Assembly: GCA_964431685.1 (NCBI GenBank)
Contig: CAYSLA010000118.1
Span: 1-10,884 of the forward strand
Reading direction: 5' to 3'
DNA length: 10,884 nt
Origin: CAYSLA01 sp964431685
GTDB taxonomy: Bacteria; Armatimonadota; UBA5829
The stretch's first letter is position 1. The number at the start of each line of letters is the position of its first letter. Shown one piece after another: positions 1 through 5,824 of the stretch. The notes below the pieces were generated by a model. That model was not told where the DNA came from, did not search any database, and was given only the letters and a program-made list of their open reading frames with translations. The position numbers and the translations under genes were made by a program.

Positions 1-2
1 AG

Positions 3-21
3 CCCTGAATCGGGTTCAGGG
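3..21. repeat. Inverted repeat / hairpin at window edge
   Basis: CCCTGAA (3-9) and TTCAGGG (15-21) form a perfect 7-bp stem around a 5-base loop. It lies about 100 bases past the stop codon of the secreted protein gene at 118-2292. It could end that transcript, but no T-run follows on the minus strand within the window. It could equally be the edge of a repeat cut off by the window. Confidence 0.35.
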
Positions 22-117
22 GACAGTGTGCGGGACAATCGTGCTTCTCGTGAATCATCCGAGCTAGCCATTTCCGTCATCTGGCAGTTCACCTATATAG
101 AATCTCCTACACTTTCT

Positions 118-2292
118 CTACCTGCTCTCCGGATGGTTATTGAAATCGCAACTGTACTTCCACCAGTTGTTGAGCATGCCATCCGCATTGACACCCGGTG
201 CCTTCGGAAGATGCTCGAGCCACCAGAGGTGGTGTGCGCGCATATCGCCGTTTCCCCACTCCTCGCAGTTCACAAAGCGCAACATGATGTCGCCGGCGAG
301 GTCCGGCCAGTTGTAGAGCCAGTCATCGCAGGTGCTCCAGACATAGCGCGTGTTGCCCCAGTCGTAGTCGGAGTCTGAGTTCGGAGCGAAATGGCAGTTA
401 CCACAAGCAGACTTGCCAGGTTCGACGATGTCCAGCATCCGAAACTTGTCCCAGTTTGTGGTAGCCGGCCACGTGGGCATCCACCAGTCGGGAGGAGAGT
501 AGACCCGGCTCATAATGCACTCCGTCCGGTGCAGAAAGTCCTCCAGCATGCAATCTACGTCCCGCTCATAGTTGAACCCCATCATCACGAAATTGCGCTG
601 CGTGCTCGGGATTACGTAAGTGCCACCATTCACAAAGAATGGGCTTGGACCTGCCATCGCCGCTTCCCATCCTGCAAAACCGACCGGTGCGCCAAAGAAG
701 AAGACCTCGTCGATCGTATCCTGGGCAATGCGTTCCGCGATGCTCAGAGGCTGGTTGTGCGCGTAGGTCTTGTCAGTCACGAGTCGCACATAGTCAGCCG
801 TCCCGGGGTGCAGTGTGACTTCATCTCGGTTGCTCCAGGCATACACATATTCGTCAGGATCGTATCGAAATCCGTCCTCAAAATATGGATGGTAGTCGGC
901 ATCAAACCAGTCTACTATCTCGTAGTTCGCCCAGCCTCCGCTGCAATTCCAAAGATCGTCTATGTAGCCGCTCGCGATATCGTTTGGGTCGTTCCACCCA
1001 AAGACCTCGTGTGTGCGAAGGTTGTCGTAACCAGGGCAATACGGATCGAAGTTCACAACCAGGACCCGGAATGTGCGCGGTTCGTTGCCATCGCTGTCCA
1101 GGTCCACGTAGTCTCCGCCGCTTCTTAGCCGAATCAGGCTGTGTATCTGAGAGTCGCCACCTGCCCGCGTGCTTGAGATTCCGGTCACGACAACACGGGC
1201 GTCCTCGGCCACGGCTGGTCTGGTGGGAAAGGGAAGTCCGGACAGGTCTACTCGTACGGTATCCGCCGCACCCGATCCGTCAGAGACAATCAGCCAACTG
1301 TTGTCGCCTGCACGTTCCTTCACTCTCCCACAGAGCTTCACAAGAAGACCTGTGTTGTTCAGCCCGGTTCCTCCGAATACACCCTCCTGGCGTCCAAACG
1401 TGCCACCACCTATCGATGATGCTGTGAGCGCAACAGGACTCAGATACGACAACCCGGCCGGTGCCCACTGCAGCACCTGTAGGTACATCTCACGAGTCAC
1501 CGGATCCGTCTGAACCTCACCCCTGACCCATATCCGTGCGCCCGCGGTCGGGAGTCCTGTGCCGCGCACCTGTATACCGGAGGAGCGGTCATCCTGCTCG
1601 ACATAAGCACATCCAGCACCGGAAATAGAGGCTGTCACGGTGCCCTCAATTTCCACCTCGCTGTTGTCCTCTTCAAACTTGATCTGGCCAACAGGCATCG
1701 AATTATAGACTGCGGTGTCTCGGATAACCAGGTTCTTGATCTCAACAAAATCGTTGCCTGCCCCTGACCAGTCCGTGCCCCAGAACTCAACGGACACCAG
1801 TTTCGAAGCATCAAATTCCGATCCGGAAGGCACATTGATGGTTCCGGTCACGGTGATCCATTGAGGATAGGTAGGATCCGGCCGCGGACCGTAGGACGCC
1901 CCCAGATCGACGCTGTGGCCGTCGATGTCGTGGAGCCGGGCAAAGACAGGTGCGTCAGCGTATGGGTTCGTATTGCCGTCGCCCTGGAAGTATCTGGCAG
2001 TGTACTCAACTGTGGCACCGGGATCGGAGACATCCACGCAAGGTCCATAGCCAGCCTTCAGCAAGTCGATCGTTGGCCCGAAGTAGTAGCCCCCAGCCCC
2101 GTTGCCGACGGGCAGTAGGCGACGCACAAATCCGCCTGCAGGATCACTTTCGAAGCTGGAATGGCCTGATATTGCGGGACCGTTGCCAATATCTATCTGC
2201 CGATCCAGCGGCACATAGACAAGCACGGCAGCCGAGGTAGAGCAGGATAGCAGGATCGCGAGACACAAACCAAACAAACACGCACGCATCAT
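118..2292 (-). CDS. Large secreted multidomain protein, function unknown
   Basis: A 724-residue exported protein that I cannot assign a function. Residues 1-22 form a signal peptide (Met-Met-Arg, then a hydrophobic core ending near Ser-Thr-Ser-Ala-Ala). A Cys at 17 after Leu-Leu-Ser makes a weak lipobox possible. Residues about 23-190 look like a jelly-roll or carbohydrate-binding-type beta domain (inference from Gly/aromatic pattern). Residues about 205-390 look like two OB-fold-like repeats, the first containing AYVEQDDRSSGIQV (229-242). Residues about 407-724 are a Trp/Asp/Tyr-rich C-terminal region with GNCHFAPNS (631-639), HHLWWLEHLPKAPG (687-700) and NNWWKYSCD (708-716). I recall a similar HFxPN...HLPxxxG...NNWW pattern in secreted proteins of environmental bacteria, but it has no known activity. 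Residues 630-634 read CGNCH, a CxxCH pattern. Two ATGs open the gene (2292 and 2289); a GGGGTG sequence just upstream suits the second slightly better. A strong promoter lies at 2356-2384. Confidence 0.8.
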   Translation of the reverse strand: MMRACLFGLCLAILLSCSTSAAVLVYVPLDRQIDIGNGPAISGHSSFESDPAGGFVRRLLPVGNGAGGYYFGPTIDLLKAGYGPCVDVSDPGATVEYTARYFQGDGNTNPYADAPVFARLHDIDGHSVDLGASYGPRPDPTYPQWITVTGTINVPSGSEFDASKLVSVEFWGTDWSGAGNDFVEIKNLVIRDTAVYNSMPVGQIKFEEDNSEVEIEGTVTASISGAGCAYVEQDDRSSGIQVRGTGLPTAGARIWVRGEVQTDPVTREMYLQVLQWAPAGLSYLSPVALTASSIGGGTFGRQEGVFGGTGLNNTGLLVKLCGRVKERAGDNSWLIVSDGSGAADTVRVDLSGLPFPTRPAVAEDARVVVTGISSTRAGGDSQIHSLIRLRSGGDYVDLDSDGNEPRTFRVLVVNFDPYCPGYDNLRTHEVFGWNDPNDIASGYIDDLWNCSGGWANYEIVDWFDADYHPYFEDGFRYDPDEYVYAWSNRDEVTLHPGTADYVRLVTDKTYAHNQPLSIAERIAQDTIDEVFFFGAPVGFAGWEAAMAGPSPFFVNGGTYVIPSTQRNFVMMGFNYERDVDCMLEDFLHRTECIMSRVYSPPDWWMPTWPATTNWDKFRMLDIVEPGKSACGNCHFAPNSDSDYDWGNTRYVWSTCDDWLYNWPDLAGDIMLRFVNCEEWGNGDMRAHHLWWLEHLPKAPGVNADGMLNNWWKYSCDFNNHPESR

Positions 2293-2355
2293 TCACACCC
2301 CAATACACGCATCTTATCGCACGCTAACCAACTACGATGAGCCGGTTCCAATCGC

Positions 2356-2384
2356 AGTATACCCCATTAATTGAACATCGTCAA
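2356..2384 (-). promoter_or_regulatory. Sigma70-type promoter of the secreted protein gene
   Basis: Read on the minus strand, TTGACG (2384-2379) and TATACT (2361-2356) are separated by exactly 17 bases, 5/6 matches to each consensus box. Transcription would start near 2349, giving a leader of about 57 bases before the ATG at 2292. The 724-residue gene therefore probably has its own transcription start and need not depend on the PEP-CTERM gene upstream. Confidence 0.75.
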
Positions 2385-2417
2385 TAGGGTATATGCCTTC
2401 GCCGTAAGCATCGCGAC

Positions 2418-2441
2418 GGTTCGCCGACTCGGCGGCGAACC
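2418..2441. repeat. Perfect 9-bp hairpin in the intergenic gap
   Basis: GGTTCGCCG (2418-2426) and CGGCGAACC (2433-2441) pair perfectly around a 6-base loop. The inner bases allow a competing smaller fold (GCCGA/TCGGC). No T-run follows on either strand, so it is not a textbook intrinsic terminator. It lies just upstream of the promoter at 2356-2384 and is the last of three hairpins met by transcription leaving the PEP-CTERM gene. Confidence 0.6.
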
Positions 2442-2464
2442 GGCCATTGACCGGGCGCAAAATA

Positions 2465-2493
2465 GCCCCGCCGACCGTCAAGGACTGCGGGGC
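2465..2493 (-). terminator. Probable terminator of the PEP-CTERM gene (second hairpin)
   Basis: On the minus strand GCCCCGC pairs with GCGGGGC (7 bp, mostly G-C) around a 15-base loop, followed by TATTTTGC (2464-2457). The short T-rich tail and G-C-rich stem fit an intrinsic terminator for the gene at 2543-3121, lying about 50 bases past its stop codon. Confidence 0.5.
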
Positions 2494-2501
2494 ACTAAAG
2501 A

Positions 2502-2529
2502 GGGCGTCCTCTTGAAAGTCGAGACGCCC
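2502..2529 (-). terminator. Probable terminator of the PEP-CTERM gene (first hairpin)
   Basis: On the minus strand GGGCGTC (2529-2523) pairs with GACGCCC (2508-2502) around a 14-base loop, followed by TCTTTAG. It begins 13 bases after the PEP-CTERM stop codon, the expected place for transcription termination. The T-tract is short and interrupted, so it may act together with the hairpin at 2465-2493 as a tandem terminator. Confidence 0.5.
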
Positions 2530-2542
2530 AAGAAACGCTTTC

Positions 2543-3121
2543 CTAGTAGATTAATCTGCGTCTGGCAAAACCGGCCAGCGAGATCAGCGCTGTTCCGAAA
2601 GCCACAAGACTTCCCGGCTCTGGAACTGTGGTGGTAGTCACGGTACACTTGACTCCACAGTTGTAGAAATGGCAGTCCGGATCTATTCCGAAGCCGAAAT
2701 TTCCGTCTGCAAGCCAGCTCAGGTTCGCTGATGGGATGTTGTAGACCAGGTTGTCCTTGGTCGTCGCTGAGTCTTTGTCAGACCACGTTCCCAGCAAGAC
2801 TCCCTGTCCTGCAAATGCATTGCCGCCACCCTGATTGTCATAGGTCGTCTTCACACCAACAGGGGCACTGTTCAGCAGATGCGTGTAGAGAATGTTCGCG
2901 TTCCTATCCCAATTATAGATCTGGGTATACTCGATCTTGGCCGAGACAATTCTCTCGCCCGCCGGCAGAGTCCAGTTGATGCCCCACGTGTAGTAGTAGT
3001 AGTGGTCCAGATCATAGAGATCGGTTGGAGATGGCTGGAATGTATAGGTACCAGCACACGCGCCCCCAACCACCGCTACCAGAGACAAGAAAGCCACAAC
3101 AAGTATCACGATGCTCTTCAT
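2543..3121 (-). CDS. PEP-CTERM sorting-domain exported protein
   Basis: A 192-residue exported protein. Residues 1-23 form a signal peptide (MKSIVILVVAFLSL... ending near Ala-Cys-Ala). The middle is a beta-rich domain with YNWDRNANILYTHLL near residue 68 and FGFGIDPDCHFYNCGVKCTV near residue 142; I recall similar NWD...LY..LL and FGFGxDPDCH patterns in other PEP-CTERM proteins. The last 27 residues (166-192) are a classic PEP-CTERM tail: VPEPGS, a hydrophobic helix, then ARRRLIY. In this family the tail is recognised by an exosortase, which processes the protein at the envelope, often in exopolysaccharide-producing bacteria. No exosortase is encoded in the window. The frame is open to 3160, but I chose ATG 3121 because GAGGGAG (3136-3130) lies 8 bases upstream and the signal peptide begins there. 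Three Cys residues near the C-terminus could form disulfides. The role is unknown; surface or matrix function is an inference. Confidence 0.88.
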   Translation of the reverse strand: MKSIVILVVAFLSLVAVVGGACAGTYTFQPSPTDLYDLDHYYYYTWGINWTLPAGERIVSAKIEYTQIYNWDRNANILYTHLLNSAPVGVKTTYDNQGGGNAFAGQGVLLGTWSDKDSATTKDNLVYNIPSANLSWLADGNFGFGIDPDCHFYNCGVKCTVTTTTVPEPGSLVAFGTALISLAGFARRRLIY

Positions 3122-3129
3122 TTGGTTCA

Positions 3130-3136
3130 CTCCCTC
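3130..3136 (-). promoter_or_regulatory. Ribosome binding site fixing the PEP-CTERM start
   Basis: GAGGGAG on the minus strand, 8 bases from the ATG at 3121. It decides for the ATG at 3121 over the upstream ATG at 3160, which would put a charged stretch in front of the signal peptide. Confidence 0.75.
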
Positions 3137-3145
3137 AGTCTTTCC

Positions 3146-3180
3146 GGCGACTATCGCCACATGTTGAATTGTGTTTCAAC
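3146..3180 (-). promoter_or_regulatory. Two small hairpins in the PEP-CTERM mRNA leader
   Basis: In the predicted leader, GTTGAA pairs with TTCAAC (3180-3163, 6 bp, 6-base loop). Downstream of it GGCGA pairs with TCGCC (3158-3146, 5 bp, 3-base loop), ending about 9 bases before the Shine-Dalgarno site. They might affect mRNA stability or ribosome access. No known riboswitch was recognised. Confidence 0.3.
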
Positions 3181-3189
3181 TACAATGCT

Positions 3190-3219
3190 TTTTTAGCGCG
3201 ACAGGGCATACTATGTCAA
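3190..3219 (-). promoter_or_regulatory. Candidate promoter of the PEP-CTERM gene
   Basis: On the minus strand a perfect TTGACA (3219-3214) is followed after 18 bases by TAAAAA (3195-3190), a 4/6 match to TATAAT. The start would fall near 3183 and give a leader of about 62 bases. The -35 box is convincing; the -10 box is weak. Confidence 0.5.
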
Positions 3220-3350
3220 TAGATTTACGCATAAACCGGCATTTATGACAGGCCTATAATTTATCTGCAGGTCGTAACAGGTTTAACTCTACTATAATTG
3301 CTAGCTGATACAATTACCTGGTATTCTTTGATGACGCAATGTGGTCTGAA

Positions 3351-3360
3351 TGTGCGCACA
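3351..3360. promoter_or_regulatory. Perfect 10-bp palindrome, possible operator
   Basis: TGTGCGCACA lies in the divergent region, about 70 bases upstream of the operon -35 box. Its symmetry suits a dimeric DNA-binding protein. No regulator gene is next to it and no second copy was found nearby, so the role is only a guess. Apart from the listed sites, the region 3220-3430 is A+T-rich with nothing else recognised. Confidence 0.2.
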
Positions 3361-3430
3361 CACGGCGCAGTCACTGAGGTGAGTTGGGTGTCGTGAGCCA
3401 ATAGTGACGACGCGACACTGCAGGCCAGAC

Positions 3431-3459
3431 TTCACTTTTCACGGCCCGTGTGATATACT
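3431..3459 (+). promoter_or_regulatory. Promoter of the uxaE-SDR-PFK-HAD operon
   Basis: TTCACT (3431-3436, 4/6 to TTGACA), a 17-base spacer and TATACT (3454-3459, 5/6 to TATAAT). A TG one base before the -10 box makes it an extended -10 element (TGATATACT). Transcription would start near 3466, leaving a short leader of about 22 bases with GGAGG at 3475-3479. This promoter lies inside the longest open frame (GTG 3404), so that longer start would be untranslatable from it. Confidence 0.65.
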
Positions 3460-3474
3460 CTCTCAGAAGTCCGT

Positions 3475-3490
3475 GGAGGAACGAGGCGTG
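3475..3490 (+). promoter_or_regulatory. Ribosome binding site and GTG start of uxaE
   Basis: GGAGG (3475-3479) is separated by 8 bases from GTG at 3488. The alternative GTG at 3404 has no comparable site and lies upstream of the predicted transcription start. The next ATG is at 3500, four codons in. Confidence 0.7.
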
Positions 3491-4912
3491 AATAGTCAGA
3501 TGCTTGCGCTGCTCAATGAGCAGGGCTTTTCGTTGTACGATAATTCGGTGCGCAAGACCACAGGCGCTTGCGAGATCTTTGTTGTCTCAAGGGGGCAGGA
3601 TAAGTACGTAGGAACTTCCGGGTGTTCGGATGAATACCAGGACTGTGTGTTCAGTTCACGCGATGTTTGCGTGTTCCCGCTCAACTGGGCGAACTATCTC
3701 CGTCTGCGGACCAAGGCGCCGATTGCCCCTGTCAAGTGCAGCGAGAAAGCTTCTTTCGGCATGGGAGACCGCCTGGGACTCGTGACGGCAGCACACATGT
3801 CGGCTGTCTCAGGTCTCGATGTATTCCCCGTAGTCGCCCAACAATCGCCAAGAGAACTGGGAAAGACCAACCGCGACTGGCACGATGTCCTACTGGAAGC
3901 CGCGTTAGGCGTGCTCGAGTCCGGCTGCACGAGGTCGTACGGAGCCGACGCCGATCACATCAAGGATGAACACTACCTGCGTGACGCCGCCGCGGCGGGT
4001 TTCAGCATGTACACTCTCGACGTCAGCGACTGGCTTGGCGAAGTATCAGGTTTGTCGGACTCCGATGCTGTCGAGAAGACCAGGAGTCTGTCGGATGCCG
4101 GACGCGCCGTGGTTTCACAGCTTAATGGAAAGAACATTAGCGTGGCCAACAGGTCGGATTACAGATTCTCAGAAGCTGAGCTTGCCAGGTCTGCACTCGC
4201 ATATGAGAAATCCATGCTCGAGTGCATTCGGTTGCGAAACGTCATCAAGTCCTACGTCAGCGACTTCGATCTCGAGGTATCGATAGACGAGGGAAGCCGT
4301 GACACAACCCCGGAAGACCACGCTTTCGTCGCTCAGTTCCTGCACGACAATGGAGTCGACTTCACCAGTCTGGCTCCTAAGTTCCCGGGAGAGTTTCAGA
4401 AAGCGGTTGAATATAGCGGCGATACGACAGCACTCGCAACTTCGATGCACACTCACGGAGCGATCGCCCGAGCGATGGGCGGATACCGGCTCAGCCTGCA
4501 CTCCGGAAGCGACAAGTTCAGTGTCTACCCGCTGTTTGCCGAAGCAACAGAAGGCAACTTCCACATAAAGACGAGTGGCACGAGCTGGCTGATGGCGATG
4601 AAGCTGGTTGCCTCGCAGGACACCAATCTGTTCAACGAGCTCTACGGGCTGTGTCTTGACAATCTCGCGGACAGCAAGAAGGCCTATCACGTGTACATCA
4701 CACCGGATATCTTCCCGAATCAGCCACCACAAGATGTGGTCTCGTTTTATGAGAAGCCCGATGTGCGCCAGCTCTTCCACATATCCTACGGAGTGCTGCT
4801 GGATGCGCGGAAGACCGAGATATTCGACGTTCTGGCACGCAATGAGCCTGAACACTACAAGTATGTGGCCGAGCATATCGGCAACCACCTGCAACTGGCA
4901 TTGAAAGGATAG
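3488..4912 (+). CDS. uxaE: Tagaturonate/fructuronate epimerase family protein (UxaE)
   Basis: A 474-residue cytosolic enzyme of the UxaE family, whose characterised Thermotoga member interconverts D-tagaturonate and D-fructuronate in hexuronate breakdown. Family-like blocks, numbered from the GTG at 3488, are FGMGDRLGL (90-98), AQQSPREL near 117-124, YGADADHIK (151-159, an acidic/His cluster suited to metal or substrate binding), VSIDEGS (264-270), HTHG (321-324), HSGSDKFSVYP (338-348), SGTSW (363-367) and HIGNHL near the C-terminus (463-468). Length fits the family. It is the first gene of a four-gene operon with its own promoter and is followed after 5 bases by the SDR gene. The true substrate could be another ketouronate or ketose, since the family is broader than the tested enzymes and the usual downstream hexuronate genes are missing here. 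Confidence 0.85.
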   Translation: MNSQMLALLNEQGFSLYDNSVRKTTGACEIFVVSRGQDKYVGTSGCSDEYQDCVFSSRDVCVFPLNWANYLRLRTKAPIAPVKCSEKASFGMGDRLGLVTAAHMSAVSGLDVFPVVAQQSPRELGKTNRDWHDVLLEAALGVLESGCTRSYGADADHIKDEHYLRDAAAAGFSMYTLDVSDWLGEVSGLSDSDAVEKTRSLSDAGRAVVSQLNGKNISVANRSDYRFSEAELARSALAYEKSMLECIRLRNVIKSYVSDFDLEVSIDEGSRDTTPEDHAFVAQFLHDNGVDFTSLAPKFPGEFQKAVEYSGDTTALATSMHTHGAIARAMGGYRLSLHSGSDKFSVYPLFAEATEGNFHIKTSGTSWLMAMKLVASQDTNLFNELYGLCLDNLADSKKAYHVYITPDIFPNQPPQDVVSFYEKPDVRQLFHISYGVLLDARKTEIFDVLARNEPEHYKYVAEHIGNHLQLALKG

Positions 4913-4917
4913 CCACT

Positions 4918-5775
4918 ATGCACAACAACGATGCTTACTCACTTCACGGCAAGACCGCAATCGTCACCGGGGGCGGAGGGGTGCTGTGCAAGACTATGGC
5001 TGCGGAGCTTGCTAAGAACGGCGCTAACGTCGCGGTTCTTGACCTGCGCAAAGAGGCTGCGCAGGCCGCGGCGCACGACATTGCAGGCATGGGCTACACA
5101 GCTATCGGTGTCGAATGCAACGTACTGGAAAGAGCCAGTCTGGAGGCGGCATGTGCGAGCATCTCGGACAGATTTGGCGGGATCGACATTTTGGTCAACG
5201 GTGCAGGCGGCAACAGCCCGAAGGCAACCACATCGAAGGAGCAGTTGTTTCCAGAAGACCTCACGACGACACTCGAGGGGTTGAAGACTCTCTTTGACCT
5301 TGACCCCGACGGCGTGCAGTTCGTCTTCAATCTGAACTTCATAGGAACTCTTCTGCCTACCCAGGTGTTCGGCAAGCCGATGGCGGAAAAGAACGGCGGA
5401 ACCATTATTAACATATCCAGCATGAACGCGTTCCGGCCGCTCACGAAGATCCCAGCCTATTCGGCGGCGAAAGCGGCAATATCCAACTTCACGCAGTGGT
5501 TGGCGGTGCATATGGCCCCGGTCAACATACGTGTGAACGCCATCGCGCCGGGCTTCTTCCTTACCGATCAGAACCGGTTTCTTCTCACTGATGAGAAGAC
5601 AGGCGAGCTCACGCAGCGTGGCCAGACAATAATCGGGCATACGCCGATGAGGCGGTTTGGCAATCCAGAAGATCTTCTCGGGACCCTTATGTGGCTGGTT
5701 TCTGGGCAGAGTTCATTTGTGACTGGAATAGTTGTGCCGGTTGACGGCGGTTTTTCCGCATTCAGCGGAGTGTAG
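4918..5775 (+). CDS. SDR oxidoreductase, D-mannonate/fructuronate reductase-like
   Basis: A 285-residue short-chain dehydrogenase/reductase acting in the cytosol with NAD(P)(H). It shows a Rossmann start TGGGGVLC (17-24; the last Gly of the usual TGxxxGxG pattern is Cys), NGAGG (94-98), the catalytic set Ser168 in NISS, Tyr181 and Lys185 in YSAAK, and a C-terminal VTGIVVPVDGGF typical of classical SDRs. An insert of about 35 residues after NGAGG (about 99-135) is longer than in the shortest classical SDRs; I recall such an insert in SDR-type mannonate oxidoreductases. Next to UxaE, reduction of D-fructuronate to D-mannonate (or the reverse) is the most natural reaction. The ATG is 5 bases after the uxaE stop, and its ribosome site AAAGGA lies in the end of uxaE, which suggests coupled translation. 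A different sugar acid or polyol substrate is possible. Confidence 0.82.
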   Translation: MHNNDAYSLHGKTAIVTGGGGVLCKTMAAELAKNGANVAVLDLRKEAAQAAAHDIAGMGYTAIGVECNVLERASLEAACASISDRFGGIDILVNGAGGNSPKATTSKEQLFPEDLTTTLEGLKTLFDLDPDGVQFVFNLNFIGTLLPTQVFGKPMAEKNGGTIINISSMNAFRPLTKIPAYSAAKAAISNFTQWLAVHMAPVNIRVNAIAPGFFLTDQNRFLLTDEKTGELTQRGQTIIGHTPMRRFGNPEDLLGTLMWLVSGQSSFVTGIVVPVDGGFSAFSGV

Positions 5776-5780
5776 TAATC

Positions 5781-5798
5781 TGGGGCAGCGTTGCCCCA
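5781..5798 (+). repeat. Intercistronic hairpin between SDR and PFK genes
   Basis: TGGGGCA (5781-5787) and TGCCCCA (5792-5798) form a perfect 7-bp stem with a GCGT loop, 5 bases after the SDR stop. No T-run follows, so termination is unlikely. It sits 9 bases before the PFK ribosome binding site and might protect or partition the operon mRNA. Confidence 0.45.
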
Positions 5799-5807
5799 AC
5801 TCAGTCT

Positions 5808-5824
5808 GGAGGGATGGATACGTG
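5808..5824 (+). promoter_or_regulatory. Ribosome binding site fixing the PFK start
   Basis: GGAGGG (5808-5813) lies 8 bases before GTG 5822. It favours this start over an in-frame ATG at 5732, which would overlap the SDR gene by 44 bases and add 30 residues unlike any PFK N-terminus. Confidence 0.75.

Noticed and set aside
391..1128. Long plus-strand open frame of 245 codons opposite the secreted protein gene
   Set aside because: It lies entirely antisense to the 724-residue gene, lacks a ribosome binding site, and its translation has no recognisable domain; the minus-strand frame has a signal peptide, promoter and conserved-looking blocks.
3255..3298. Two plus-strand TATAAT sequences (3255-3260 and 3293-3298) as operon promoters
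   Set aside because: Neither has a -35-like hexamer 16-18 bases upstream, and the region is A+T-rich so such hexamers arise by chance. The extended -10 promoter at 3431-3459 is much better placed.
4169..4894. Minus-strand open frame of 241 codons inside uxaE
   Set aside because: It is a shadow of the UxaE reading frame, which carries the family motifs. No promoter or ribosome site supports it.
4939..5640. Minus-strand open frame of 233 codons opposite the SDR gene
   Set aside because: Antisense shadow of a clear SDR enzyme; its Arg/His/Cys-rich composition and lack of motifs are typical of a non-coding frame.
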